From: Micrasema longulum
Taxonomy: Eukaryota; Arthropoda; Insecta; Trichoptera; Brachycentridae
DNA: 64,000 bases
Direction of reading: 5' to 3'
NCBI GenBank assembly: GCA_022494885.1
Contig: JAGVSM010003509.1
Location: 62,001 to 126,000 of the forward strand
Shown one piece after another: positions 1-10,463 of this stretch. Positions within the stretch are counted from its first letter, which is position 1. Each line of letters opens with the position of its first letter. The notes beneath the pieces are model-generated. The model was given only the letters and a program-made list of their open reading frames with translations. It made no database searches and was not told where the DNA came from. The translations under genes were made by a program, and so were the position numbers.

Positions 1-594
1 AACCCTTAACTTTGTCAACTAGAAGTTATGTTATCTGCCCTGTGAAACTATATTTACATACGACGTGAAATGTTTACACAGTGTAAAAGCTTGGCTGAAA
101 AAAAACAAGATATTTTTCTGAAATACTAAATATAAATAATCTTATTTACAAATCGTTGAAATATATTTTTGATTGCTTTGTTTTGATGTTTATATTTTTT
201 CTTTTTACTTAGATGCAGACTATTTTTTTTTTAAATCTATATTTTTTGCGTTTCTTTTTTTCTTATTGTCTCCTTATCAAAGCAAGCGTGTATCATAAGA
301 AAATATTTACAAATAAAATAGTTTACGTAAACAAAATTAAATAAACGTTTAATTCGGAGTAAAACAGGAAAACTTATAAAGGATACCTATCACTAAATTT
401 GATACTACAAGGCTTGAAATTCTACATATTATTTTGAAATGCCCACAAAAGTTATTATTTAGTAAGAATTTTGATGATGGCAAATTATTAAAGTGTATTT
501 CATCGATCTGATTTCAAAACTTGAGTCTAAAATAACTTAGACGTATCATCTAAAAAAAACTTTTAATATGATAACTGATTTTCTTTAAACGATT
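1..594. other. AT-rich stretch, nothing recognised
   Basis: Low-complexity T- and A-rich DNA with no open frame or repeat that I could match elsewhere in the window. Confidence 0.5.
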
Positions 595-1176
595 TTTTTT
601 ATTAACAAATTACAACAGGGATGAATAATATTTAAAGATAAGGGAATATGAAAGTCTAGGCGTTTATAGGGCTTATGATCTGACATTGGCTGGTTAAGTG
701 GCCGCTTTACACACTATGTAACATTCATTATTTTGCCTATGTTTGAACATCCATATTTATTCAATTATTCCATCTGTTGATTTTACTAAAGATAACGAGA
801 TGAAACCTTTACTGTTGTGAACAGATTAAAAAAATTGGACAAGCTAAAAATATTGTCGATAAATCCACCTGGTCCATTAAGAACTATAGAAATTGAAAAA
901 AAAAAGTCAAGCGTTGCCTAGTATGTAGGTGAAATAATTCAATCAGATGAATTTCACACGCATAAATAAAGGTTTCAGCTCTTTAAATTCACAAACATCA
1001 ATAGATGAAAGAATTAAAAGAATATATATGTTCAAATACCGGCAGAATGACGAATGTTACATAGTGTGTAAAGTGGCCGCTTAAACCAGCCAATGATAGA
1101 TCATAAGCTCTGTAGATGCCTAGGCTTCTATATTACCTTCTCTTAAATGTGTCCATCATCTCTGTTGTAATATGTT
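595..1176. repeat. Family A palindromic repeat, copy 1
   Basis: The left arm begins with the family mark TTACAACAGGGATG and runs through GGCTGGTTAAGTGGCCGC; the right arm carries the same words reverse-complemented (CCAGCCAATGATAG, CTCTGTTGTAATATG). Between the arms lies a monomer junction (TATTGTCGATAAATCCACCTGGTCC) where the outer end of one monomer abuts the inner end of the next. On the plus strand of the right arm a frame ending in ...ECYIVCKVAA-stop is kept, as in other copies. No transposase is recognisable, so its mode of spread is unknown. Confidence 0.8.
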
Positions 1177-1193
1177 GATTTTAACTTATTTTT

Positions 1194-1345
1194 GTACCAG
1201 TTGGTTTTATAACAATATTTAATGTTTATTCAAATTTTTGTAGACACAAAACTGGGTTTTCTGGGGAGTCATTGAGATTTACATATTACAACAGGGATGG
1301 AAAACATTTCAGAGAGGGGAATATGGAAGTTTTTTTTAGTTTAGG
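1194..1345 (+). repeat. Family A fragment, copy 2
   Basis: Starts at the monomer junction (ACCAGTTGGTTTTATAACA), runs through the outer-end motif TTTGTAGACACAAAACTGG, and into ATTACAACAGGGATGG, then loses similarity. The open frame across it is not a convincing gene. Confidence 0.7.
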
Positions 1346-1924
1346 ACTCTTTAAAAATCACTATTTAATTAAGAAACGCAATGCAGTGCTCCGTATGCCA
1401 TTAGTTGCCTGTACATACTACAGTGGAGAAGAGTACAAAATACGTTTCGATGAATACTTCAAGTTACGATCCTTCCATTTACATACATTTCAATTTACGC
1501 ATCCTCACGTTCGTAACTCAAGTTCGGCGTGCATTGATATCGAAGGCTCGGTTTAGAGCGGGGTGGCATATGGGTCTGTGGTTGTTAATAATTGTCCAGA
1601 CGTGATCTACAGCCTTTCCGGCTATTTATAAGGGTTGATATGGAGATAGTAGTGAAATAGGGTATGGAACAGGCTTCAGACAATGAGTTTGGTTTACGAC
1701 TGAAACTGGTGAGATGTGCAAATGAAATTACTAACAATATCCACATACACAATTACAAATAAAGAAAAATAATCAAAATAATTTTAGTACACGTGATTCT
1801 AATAAAAAAAAACATCTTTGAAATCAAATATTGTTTCTTTTTTATAAAAAGAAACAGTAAAATTAACAATATAACACGTTTTTTAAAATTATTGTAGACA
1901 AAAATTGGATTCAACCCCTTTGAG

Positions 1925-2203
1925 AAAATATTAATTTATTACAACGGAGATGGAGAACATTTTTAAGAAGGGAATATTGAAGTCTAGGTATTTACAAAGC
2001 TTATGACCTTTCATTGGCTGGTTTACGAGGCTCCTTTAAATAATGTCTAACATTCACAATTCTGCCTATGTTTGAACATCTGTATTCCTTCAACTCTTTC
2101 ATCTGTTAAACCAGCCAATGATAGGCCATAAGCTTCGTAAATACCTAGATTTCTATATTCCCTTCTATAAAAATTCTTCATCTCTGTTGTAATATATTAT
2201 TAG
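1925..2203. repeat. Family A repeat, copy 3 (internally deleted)
   Basis: Both arms are present (TTACAACGGAGATGGAGAAC and its inverse CTCTGTTGTAATATATT) but the central part is missing: after CTTTCATCTGTT the sequence jumps directly to AAACCAGCCAATGATAGG. The result is a short, nearly complete hairpin of about 280 bp. Confidence 0.75.
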
Positions 2204-3199
2204 AAAAACTTTTACAAAACTCTCTCAAACGTAGATAAATAATTAATTCATTTGTAAAAGCAAAATATAGGTATGAAATGAAATTTATTGATTGAATGAA
2301 TGAAATGAAAGTTTTTTGAACGGTTTTGTAAAAAAAAAAATGTATGTGTAAAAAAATAATCGGAAAATTGCTGTAAAATCGAATGCAGTAAATTATATAT
2401 TATTTTAAGCATTTTTGACATTTCAATGGGTGCTGCATCATGTGAAATGAATTATTTTTTCTACAGTCGCTTAATTAATGATATCAGAATTTAAAAAATA
2501 ATTCTACTACAAAAATCACTCCAAGAAGATTTATTATCTGACAACAAAAAAATTAAAACATTACTTATTACACTATATCTAGAAATAAAATAAAATAAAT
2601 ATTTTATACAAATACGAGGGTGAGAAAGGCTCGCGTATTTTAGAATAGCGCTCTCTGTAAGGATGAAGCTGAGTTACTATTGAAATTTAAAAGAGTTGCT
2701 ACCATACCATCTCAGGTTATAAACAAAACATCAGGGAACTGAGGAAAACATCCTTTGTCTTTGCTCTTCTGGGGACTTAATAAATTATATCGCCATTGCC
2801 GTCAGAAACACGCACTATCTTTGCAAGATACTGGAGCTTAGATCCGCCCAACACAAGACGAGCAGACATTAATGTTTTTACGATATATTTTTATTGTGAA
2901 GCAATTAAATTCAGTGGCAGTTGTGTACCGCATCCAATACAACGTAAGGCAACTCATTTGAACCTCTACCATTCGAAATATAAATGAAGTAAAGGTGACC
3001 GAACTTACGCATCGGGCGCTAATGCAGGGAGTAGAAAATCCACATTTATTCATCTTTATTTTAACACTTTACATACATATACATTTTAAATACAGAAGTT
3101 GAAAACAAAGAATAAGAGCATAAAAAAATAACACTATACTGTGAAGAGAGGAAAGGGAATGGGAAAGAAAGTAGAAAGATAAAGGAACAACTTAAATAT
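2204..3199. other. Intergenic, unassigned
   Basis: AT-rich. Short opposite-strand open frames at 2796-3053 overlap each other and match nothing I know. The part from about 3050 may be 3' untranslated sequence of the minus-strand retrotransposon that follows. Confidence 0.4.
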
Positions 3200-3560
3200 T
3201 TAGATATTTACATTTCAATCTTGACTTAAATGTAAATAAAGAAGGGTCGTCTCTAACATTAGTGCGTAGATTATTCCACAATCAAGCAGCTACTACTGTG
3301 AAAGAGGAGGCAAGAGAAAATAAGAGCGATGGAAGGATATAAAAAGGGTTCTCTCGTCACTAGAACGAAGATAAAGTCCGTGTTGTGATAGAGGTTGGAA
3401 GAGCTCTCTCAGACAAACCAGCAAAATGGGATTATTTAAAATATTGTGAAGAAGTGATAGAATGTGGATGTTTCTTCTATGCCTGATACTGAGCCAGTGT
3501 AGTTGCGTGCACATTATACTTACAAAACATTTCCTACCGTAAACTGAACTCAAGAGTCTC
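3200..3560 (-). pseudogene. Jockey/CR1-like non-LTR retrotransposon, C-terminal end (remnant)
   Basis: Minus-strand translation across frames gives the tail found after the reverse transcriptase in many insect non-LTR elements. A stretch like VVAA-x-LWNNLRTNVRDD is followed by PSLFTFKSRLK, which fits the usual 'slWN-LP..ir....sl..FK..lk' ending. The frame shifts several times and contains stops, so it is dead. No reverse transcriptase core is left upstream. Confidence 0.55.
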
Positions 3561-4133
3561 AGATATATAACACCAGGGTGTTAATTACAGTGGAAAGATA
3601 ACAGAGTTAAAATCATTTGTCTAAAAAGTAAAATCTAATTTTCTTTATAGATTGACGTCCAGGACCACAAGAACCTTATGCTTTGTAAAGAAGGAAGCGT
3701 GGGGCCCTCGGGAGGTATACGTGATACAAACCTCCGCTTGATGCCGGTTGTCACCGAAGGTTGTTGCGTCTGTTGTCTTATTTCCACATTCCTTAAGCCA
3801 AACGTATTTTTCTGCGGCTACTATTTTCAGAACTCAATAGTTTGATGTTTTGGGCTCAAGTGAGGTGCCACGATTCGTATTCTTAGCGAAGATTAGGTGC
3901 GATACATATCTGATTTTCAGATAGCTTTCATATTTCATTTCACAATTACTTTATAACATAAATAAATCAATAAAAAAAACCTTATTCCTGTACGAACTTG
4001 TCTAAAAATATTTTTGCTTCGATGAAGACTAAAGCAAGTTTCCAGACCGGAACATAACTCATATATTCTTAATACTAATCATTTATTATTAATATTTAAA
4101 GCATTAACTTTGTGGTCAAACATTTTACTTATT
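3561..4133. other. Unassigned, includes a GC-richer patch
   Basis: About 3660-3800 is richer in G and C than its surroundings, but no frame gives a family I know. The rest is AT-rich. Confidence 0.35.
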
Positions 4134-4346
4134 GTTATTAAATATTTGTATTTTATCACTTACCAACTTTTCTATGTCTACCGGCTTCGAGACGTACCCG
4201 TTTCTTCGTCAGGACACCAATTAAACCAACATGCAAACCAACATGCAAAACCCACTTTACACCTTCACCATAGTTGTTACACAAAAATATTAAACCAACA
4301 CGACATGCATTTTAATAAGCACGTGTACTGATTAGGACAAACATGC
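4134..4346 (-). repeat. Left arm of Penelope-like element 1 (inverted pseudo-LTR)
   Basis: This ~212-bp arm is the reverse complement of 4794-5005, with moderate divergence. It starts at ATTAAATATTTGTAT and ends at GATTAGGACAAACATG. It contains a hammerhead-like core on the minus strand. Inverted or direct terminal repeats of this kind are known for Penelope-like retroelements. Confidence 0.75.
4174..4217 (-). ncRNA. Hammerhead-ribozyme-like motif (type I layout), left arm
   Basis: Read on the minus strand: stem I strand GTGTC, core CTGACGA, an extra A, stem II GAAACG-GGTA-CGTCTC (one mismatch), then GAAG-CCGG-TA and the closing stem I strand GACAT. G12, A13 and A14 are present; position 15.1 is G, which can wobble with U16.1. 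Stem III has almost no loop, as in the minimal hammerheads reported in Penelope-like elements, which are thought to act as dimers. The extra A before stem II makes activity uncertain. Confidence 0.55.
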
Positions 4347-4415
4347 GCTGATTTCAATCGCTGGTTCTCAATAATTCATGTGTTTACAAATTAAAATGCA
4401 ATTTCTGTCCTTCAG

Positions 4416-4691
4416 TTAACGTTGATTTCGAGAAATTTCGATATTCGTGTTAAAGAACATATGAGGTGTCTTCACAATAATAGTTTCTTTGAATTTGCAA
4501 ATCACCTAATTAATTTAAATCATGACTTTAATAAAAAGACTGGAGTTAAAATCTTACATACAAATAATAAAGGGTTAAAAGTAAATAATATGGGAATTCT
4601 TCACGTTTGGAAAGCTTTAAAAAATAATGTTCATTTGATCAATAATCAAACAAACTTCCAATATAGTCCTTTATACGACGTTCCACTGTAA
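4416..4691 (+). pseudogene. Penelope-like element, GIY-YIG endonuclease C-terminal part
   Basis: An 89-codon open frame, beginning without a true start, encodes SRNFDIRVKEHMRCLHN at its N-terminus, then FANHLINLNH, VKILHTNNKG and NNQTNFQYSPL near the end. This order (R-x-KEH, a-FA-hl--h, ILH) is what I know from the part of the GIY-YIG domain after the catalytic GIY...YIG pair in insect Penelope-like elements. The GIY and YIG strands and the whole reverse transcriptase are missing, so it is 5' truncated. It lies between two inverted arms with ribozyme-like cores, which supports the family call. Confidence 0.75.
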
Positions 4692-4793
4692 TGGTCACCC
4701 CATAAAACCTATTATTCTTATCCCCTCCCTCCATTCCCTCTATTTTTTTTATTAATTCTCAAATAAGAGAATATTTTCTTAATTTGATCAGTA

Positions 4794-5005
4794 CATGTTT
4801 GTCCTAATCAGTGCGTGTGCTTATTAATTCCATGTCGTGTTGGTTTTATATTTTTGTGCAACAACTATGGTGAAGGTGTATAGTGGGTTTTGCATGTTGG
4901 ATTGCATGTTGGTTTAATTAGTGTCCTGACGAAGAGACGGGTACGTATCGAAACCGGTAAACATAGAAAAGTCGGTAAGTGGTTATATACAAATATTTAA
5001 TAATC
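4794..5005 (+). repeat. Right arm of Penelope-like element 1 (pseudo-LTR)
   Basis: Inverse of 4134-4346. It starts CATGTTTGTCCTAATCAGTG and ends ATACAAATATTTAATAATC. It has the same orientation as the endonuclease frame. Confidence 0.75.
4921..4964 (+). ncRNA. Hammerhead-ribozyme-like motif, right arm
   Basis: GTGTC - CTGACGA - A - GAGACG-GGTA-CGTATC - GAAA-CCGG-TA - AACAT. All core bases are intact; stem II has one mismatch and the first stem I pair is lost (C opposite A). Differences from the left copy are mostly in stems, and combining the two gives a perfect six-pair stem II, so the ancestral motif was probably better paired. Active state in this copy is doubtful. Confidence 0.6.
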
Positions 5006-6045
5006 ATTTGTATTGTCGTCTAGTAAAAAAAATGTTTTTACCTTCAAGAAGTCAACATAAATTTCATTTTATTGACAGAAAAGTTTCACGTCATATTTGT
5101 ATTTCTACTTAACATATTCTTAATGTTTGAGGTAAAATAATAATTTGACACCGCAAGTTTTTTAATTCCGAATCCAACTTTTCGTATAAAAAATATTTAT
5201 CAAGTTTTTCTGTTGGGGGAGTATCCAGCCGAGATGAAATAAGGGCTGAACGTGAAATATAAAAAGCGCACAGATATTAAAGGGCGGTAACTGGGGAAGC
5301 GTGCGTTTTATGTCCCGGGTTGGGTAGGCCGGATATGACGTACACAACAGATTTCAACTGCTTTGTGTATTCTGAGTCGCTCTTCCTGCGAAACAACAAT
5401 ATCAAATGATAAAAGTTTAAACATGTGTCTTTGAGTAATGTCTTTTGAGCCATAAAAGACCACAAGAAGCCTAATCAAAATAGTTTGTGGTCTTGTGATA
5501 GTATTCAGTACTCTTAATCGGGCATTCGAGGTTCGTTTTCGCTTTCATCATTATTTAGGATACTTTTTATTTATTTTGTTTAAGAAACATAAAGTACATC
5601 AAATAAATTTGGGGTGTAAGAATAAAATTTTATTTTAATGGACCATTCAAGTTGATAATAGTTTTTTCCTTTCGATTAAAGAAAAATACGGGGTGAGGTA
5701 TTTATCATGAAAATAATATGAAACAATGTTCCTATGGGTGCAAAATATCCATGCAAATTTGATAAAGAGATACTCAAACAGGTGACATTTTTCGACATTA
5801 TTTATAAACATAAATCTTAAATTTAATAACATTGCCATGACTAGTGAGTAATCTTTAAAAGTCAGTTTCAGCTTTACATGATAGTTTCAGTAACTACAGC
5901 ACTATCTTGGCTTTAAAAAACACCTCTTGAGATCTAACTGAGATTGGTCGGTAATTAATGATTTTAAAAAAATCTTTCTTTCTAAGCACGTTTTTGGGAA
6001 TACAGTTTGACACTTCATCGATTTTTGACTTTCTCCGTGTGGTTA
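5006..6045. other. Unassigned, no recognised element
   Basis: AT-rich with a few short open frames on the minus strand (5162-5465, 5647-5838) that match nothing I know. A possible decayed tRNA-like B box lies near 5528 (GAGGTTCG), too weak to call. Confidence 0.4.
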
Positions 6046-6323
6046 TCTTTATTTGTATAATTTCTCTGTACGTGTGATGTCACCGTACTCCTCCTAAACG
6101 GCTTAACCGATTTACGTGCATTTTTTAGAAAACATAGATCTTTGCGCTATGCGTGTTCGTAGATATTAAAATTTTCAATCGAATATGTAAAAAAGAAGTT
6201 TGGAGCATAAATGTTTTATTCATCGATCTACCAGGGTTGCATTCGAGGAGAATGCATTTGCAAAAAATGGAAAGATTGTTGTTTTTTGTGTATAAAAAAA
6301 ATTGTTTTTGAATGTTTACATCT
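6046..6323 (+). mobile_element. Helitron-like element, 5' fragment (copy 1)
   Basis: Begins with TC preceded by A (A-TCTTTATTTGTATAATT), the expected Helitron start at an AT target. It shares the body with two other copies in the window: ACGGCTTAACCGATTTACGTG, GATCTACCAGGGTTGCATT, and TTTTTGAATGTTTACA. It breaks off at about 6320, where a tRNA-like SINE fragment starts; the 3' CTAG end is absent. The 70-codon open frame on the minus strand is a shadow, since it is not kept with the same sequence in the other copies. Confidence 0.7.
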
Positions 6324-6380
6324 AACCCGTGACGCAAGATTCACAGTTGGCCATCTAACTAACTGCGCCACGGCGCCTGT
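6324..6380 (-). repeat. SINE-4 head fragment (tRNA-Tyr-like)
   Basis: On the minus strand, GCCGTGGCGCAGTTAGTTAG is followed by CCAACTGTGAATC, resembling the D arm and anticodon arm of a tRNA. A longer copy is at 28055-28262, where the loop reads GTA. There is no intact cloverleaf. Confidence 0.55.
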
Positions 6381-6796
6381 CGACCTGTCGCCTATCGTGT
6401 TATTCGACATGTTATAAATTCACATCGAAGCATAACGTCGTTTACTTCTGCTATCTCTGACCGTAGACTCGAAGCTTCCTGTATCATCAACAAGCAAACC
6501 AATATTAATATTGCGGAACGTGGCGGCCACGTTTATTTTTAAATTCCTTCTAAAAAATATAACAAAATCCGTTCAGTTTTTGGGGTGCGGAAAACGGGAC
6601 AGTAAAAGCTCGATTTTGTCGATTTCAGTTTGGCATAATCAGTTCAACGTACAATAGTTTTTTTCGCACAATACAAGGAGACATCATTTTTAATAGAGTG
6701 ACAGAAAAACTATTTATTCATTATATTTCTCTGTAATCGCATTTCTTCTTTAATGTCATTAACAACGCAATATTTCATTCAGCGTCAACTTATACC
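6381..6796. other. Unassigned
   Basis: No recognised repeat or frame; contains a CG-containing patch near 6500-6530. Confidence 0.35.
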
Positions 6797-7095
6797 CGAT
6801 GAGTAAGACTGACACCTTTCCGTGTATCAGATTATGTAGTCACACTAAATTAAGTATATATTTTAATACTTTTTTTTTGCGCCACAACAGGCCAGGAGGC
6901 CCAATTACAGTGGTGAAATACATCACAGAACACCCAGGCTTAAGAATAATCACATTTATTTTTTGTGTTCTCTCCGGGAATCGAACCCGGAACCTTCCGT
7001 GTGTGAGTCAAGCATCTTGGGCACTACGCCACAGAGGCTGGAGGAGTATACGTACTAATGCAGTCCCCTTTACAGGGATAAGAGGATGATAGTGA
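6797..7095 (+). repeat. SINE-2 body, split by SINE-1
   Basis: The left piece (GAGTAAGACTGACACCTTTCC) and the right piece (GTACTAATGCAGTCCC, then the GATGATAG tail) are the body and tail of SINE-2. The gap between them is filled by a minus-strand SINE-1, so SINE-1 is the younger insertion. Confidence 0.6.
6870..7042 (-). repeat. SINE-1 (tRNA-Val-like), inserted in SINE-2
   Basis: Minus strand: tRNA-like head, the word GGTTCCGGGTTCGATTCCCGG in ancestral form, then GAGAACACAAAAAATAAATG, and the conserved 3' part CCACTGTAATTGGGCC...CCTGTTGTGGCGC followed by an A-run. Other copies: 17339, 38863, 61057. Confidence 0.8.
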
Positions 7096-7874
7096 TATAT
7101 ACTATAATATTTTTTATATATTAAAACGTAGGATTGATTTTATTCATTGTTTTACTATCAAAGAGTTTTTTTGGCACGTTAGTCAGAAGATAGGTTTTTG
7201 TCGTTACCATGATTATGTCACACCCTATTTTTCCAAACTCTTTCTTTTCCAAAGTAACCCGGTTGATCATTTCTTTACAAATTGACCATCATCAACCAAG
7301 AGAGTAAATCCTGTGTAATGGACGGAAAAGGGAAAAGGTTATATGAATAAACCGAAACACGTGGAAGTCCCTATAATACAAGAGTAAGAAAATTCGCCCC
7401 TAGCTGAAGGTGGTTTAAAAGCCAACAGGAGCTCAAAGCTTTTTTCCAAAATGCCCCCTGGCCGATTCAGTAACCCTTTGACTGGAGAATTGTTAGAAAG
7501 GATCCTTTTAATAAAAAACGAACAATTAAAAGGTGTGAAAATGCATTTTTATTGAAGCATTCACACATTTTTTCACGAATAATAACCCCATTTCTTTCCA
7601 TCAGAGATACCCTTTTATCTAACACCATTCTGTGCTTATAAAAAGGATCAATTACGATTAACTTGCCAATGTTTTTGTAATGAGCCCTTTTTACATTGGT
7701 TTTGTAAATTTCCGACTTATTAAAAATTATTTTCAAAATTCCGAACCAACTTGCTTAAAATATCCATGTTTTTAACATTAACCTTGTTAATTAAAAAAAT
7801 TAAATGTATTCCCTGTCAGCAAAAATGTTTGATTCGGTTTTTGTGCGGAAACATAATTTTTTTGACAGTGAATA
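7096..7874. other. Unassigned; 89-codon frame on minus strand at 7467-7736
   Basis: The minus-strand frame at 7467-7736 is rich in K, N and I with a patch VSLMERNGVIIREKMCECFN. I do not recognise it. Its base composition is like its surroundings, and no repeat copy was found in the window, so it may be chance. Confidence 0.3.
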
Positions 7875-8260
7875 TAGTAGAACGTCAATTATCCGAATCA
7901 ATTGGCATCAGACCTCATTCGGATAGTTGGATTTTTTCGAAAAAGAGTATATTTTAATTAATTACGTCGACAATATCGAGTAATGTCATCTTCTTCCTCG
8001 ACACATTTTTCTCTCACACTTTCAATAAGCTCATCATTATTAAGAATTTAAAACCCAGGGTCTGACGATTCACACACCATCCATTCTTCTTTATATTCAG
8101 CACTAACTTTTGAACATCCAGGAATTTTCGAAAGAATGTGTATGAATTCCTCAAGTGATTCTCCTGTATCTGCCTTTCCTCTTCTCGAGCTTCTATGTCT
8201 TTAAGCTTGTTCCACGCACGTTTTAATGTGACTGCCTTAACAAAAAATTTAACGTCTTAA
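7875..8260 (-). pseudogene. pogo/Tigger-like transposase C-terminal tail with terminal repeat
   Basis: Minus-strand translation, with frameshifts, contains IPGCSKVSAEYKEEWMVCES followed by DPGF and NNDELIESV. This matches the end of Tigger/pogo transposases, where an 'iPG.....eW......PG......DeI...V' block follows the DDE core. Downstream, at 7875-7935, is a TIR-like end TAGTAGAACGTCAATTATCCG with an inner TTCGGATA repeat, close to the 'CAGTAGAACCTC.ATTATCCG' end of this superfamily. The catalytic domain and the other TIR are missing. Confidence 0.65.
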
Positions 8261-8404
8261 AAAATTGTGCCCAACCGAAAAGTCTTAAGAATTAGTGGAT
8301 AAAAATTTGTTCTCGTAATATGTTACTAAATATGCCAAATAAACGCTGTTTTGCTGCATTAAAAAAAACCTAAAAGCGTTGCCAAACATCTCAATATTAT
8401 AAGT

Positions 8405-8672
8405 CAATATTTGTGTACAACCACATATCGACTTTGCGATGTCTACCGGTTTCGAGACGCAACTGTTTTTTTGTCAGGACACTAATTACACCAACATGCA
8501 AATCGCACTATGCAATTGGTTTTAGCTTCTAATTTAATGTATCTTATCAGCAAGTTGGTTTTATGGTTTTGTGCAACCACTTTAGTCAAGGTATATAGTG
8601 AGATTGTCATGTTCTTATAATAAGTTTCTTGACAAAGAGACGGGTATGTATCAAAACCGTTAGATATTCTGG
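8405..8672. mobile_element. Penelope-like fold-back 2, arms only
   Basis: Two inverted arms similar to those of element 1 face each other with only about 80 bp between them and no coding part. The minus-strand core at 8439-8482 reads CTGACAA (G8 lost) but keeps CGTCTCGAAACCGGTAGACAT in split form; the plus-strand core at 8624-8668 reads TTGACAA...TCAAAACCG. Both ribozyme cores are broken. Confidence 0.6.
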
Positions 8673-8880
8673 AGATCCTAGTTCGATCTGGGAGGTCGGA
8701 CATAAAATATTGATTACAAAAGTTCTTCAAACTCCAATGTTTCATAGCTCTTCGACTGGCGTAAGACTGATTGCCTAGCCTTCATGTAACAGATGATTGA
8801 ACTAGGACGTATTTGGTTTATCAATGCATTACCCTATGCAAAACTTGGTGCGAAAAAGAGGATGATGGTGGTCAAAATTA
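8673..8880 (+). repeat. SINE-2, nearly complete copy
   Basis: A B-box-like tRNA remnant (ATCCTAGTTCGATCTGGGAGG region) starts right at the edge of the Penelope fold-back. The body GCGTAAGACTGATTGCC, TCATGTAACAGATGATT and the tail AAGAGGATGATGGTGG follow. Confidence 0.65.
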
Positions 8881-10084
8881 TTTGTTTTTTTGAGTATTTA
8901 AACACCAATTATAAATTGTGGTTTGATTTAATCTGATAATATCCATTGAGATGATACAGATATAAAAATAACAAATCCGAGCCAAAAAGTCGTCCCCAAG
9001 TGACATGAATGATCAGCGGAGGAAGCAAGTACCGTCACGTCACATCACGTCGATTTTGACAAGCAAAACACATAGTACAGTAAAAAGCACGGACTGTTTA
9101 CATCGGTTTTCTGTAAATTCTATTCAGTGTGTCACTCCTTTCCGCATACGCGTCACCTTTGTTTGTCGTTTCGCTTTACGCCTGACTAACTGAGCAAGAC
9201 ATTGACTGGAAATAGCTTACAACTAATAAATACTGGTAACATATTATGAAAACATTTTTTCACATTAAAATAGCTATTTTAAACAAGTAATAATTACGAT
9301 AGAAATAAAACTTAATGGTAAAAGGTTATATTAGTTTATTTGTCTACAAAAATAAAGAACTTTTTTTTGTTTAGAGATTTTCGTATGATTTTGTATGAAG
9401 AGTTTTTCTTAGAGATTTTCGTATGATAACTTTACCAATTTAATCCCACGTAAAGTATGCTTTTAAAATACGAGAGTTTTTTTTAAGTAGTCACTTACAA
9501 AGATACTAAATAATAGTTTTTTATGAACATGTTCGTTACACAAAAATAAAATATTCTACATATAGCAAAAGTTCACCCAATCTGAAGCACATCAATCGCA
9601 TTAAACCTTTTTGAAAGTTTCTTTATTCAAAGGAAAATGGTGTTTGAATATGGATTGAAGGGTAGCAAACCTCAGTTTGTTCAGCCACCCCCTCTGTTTA
9701 CCCAACATCCCCTAGATATCAGGGGGGAGAGCAGTGAACGGATGAATCTGGAGAATGCCTTTAATAAAATTGACGCATAAATTAAGTGACAGCTCTGTGC
9801 ATACGAATTCTTTGTTAGCATAACTCAGATCTTTAATGAATTGACGTTTGAAGTAGGATTTAAACTAATTGAATTATTTTCTTGTCAATAAAAAAACCAT
9901 TTCATACGGTCTTTTTTATCCGGTTTTTTATATTATTATTAAAGTTAAAACCCTTTTCATTTAAACATTATTAATACTTTGCTGCTTCTTTAAGTTTTTT
10001 TAATACAACATTATTTATTAATTAAATTGTTTTTACTATTGTCCTTTTATGTGTACTTTAACATCATCATTTACCTTTTTACAC
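8881..10084. other. Unassigned AT-rich stretch with a short direct repeat
   Basis: The word TTAGAGATTTTCGTATGAT occurs twice, at 9371-9389 and 9409-9427 (38-bp period). A small open frame at 9005-9193 lies in a CG-containing patch and matches nothing I know. Confidence 0.4.
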
Positions 10085-10335
10085 TCAGTGGTGCAAAGAG
10101 CACGTCATTGGCAAACCTAATTCAGTGTATTTCCATCATCTGTTTTCTACGGGAAAGGTGATCAGTCTTACACTTCAGGTGCCGGTCCAGAAACAATCAA
10201 ATATTGCAGTTTAAAAAACGCGAAATCATTATTTTACGTTCATTTTGCCAGGAATTGAAACTTATCACGTTAACAACGATTGCTGTAAATATCACACTCA
10301 AGCAGGGGTCGTTAAACAACAATAATAAATAAAAT
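10085..10335 (-). repeat. SINE-2, minus-strand copy
   Basis: Reads CTCAGTGGTGCAAAGAGC, GGTGATCAGTCTTACACTTCAGGTGCC, then AATCAAATATTGCAGTTT and a decayed head (CCAGGAATTGAAACTTATC), the inverse order of SINE-2. Confidence 0.65.
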
Positions 10336-10463
10336 ACGATATGTACAAAACGTAATCACAAATGTTTATTTAGTTCCAGATTGAAAAGTTACGAAAAGAG
10401 ACCATCACTTTTAACTTCACAACGAAAAAAAGAAAAAAGTAAAATGACCTATTATATTAAAAT

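Noticed and set aside
6799..7089. 96-codon plus-strand gene
   Set aside because: It is a read-through of SINE-2 and inverted SINE-1 sequence; the residues SGNRTRNLPCVSQAS come from the inverse tRNA-like head.
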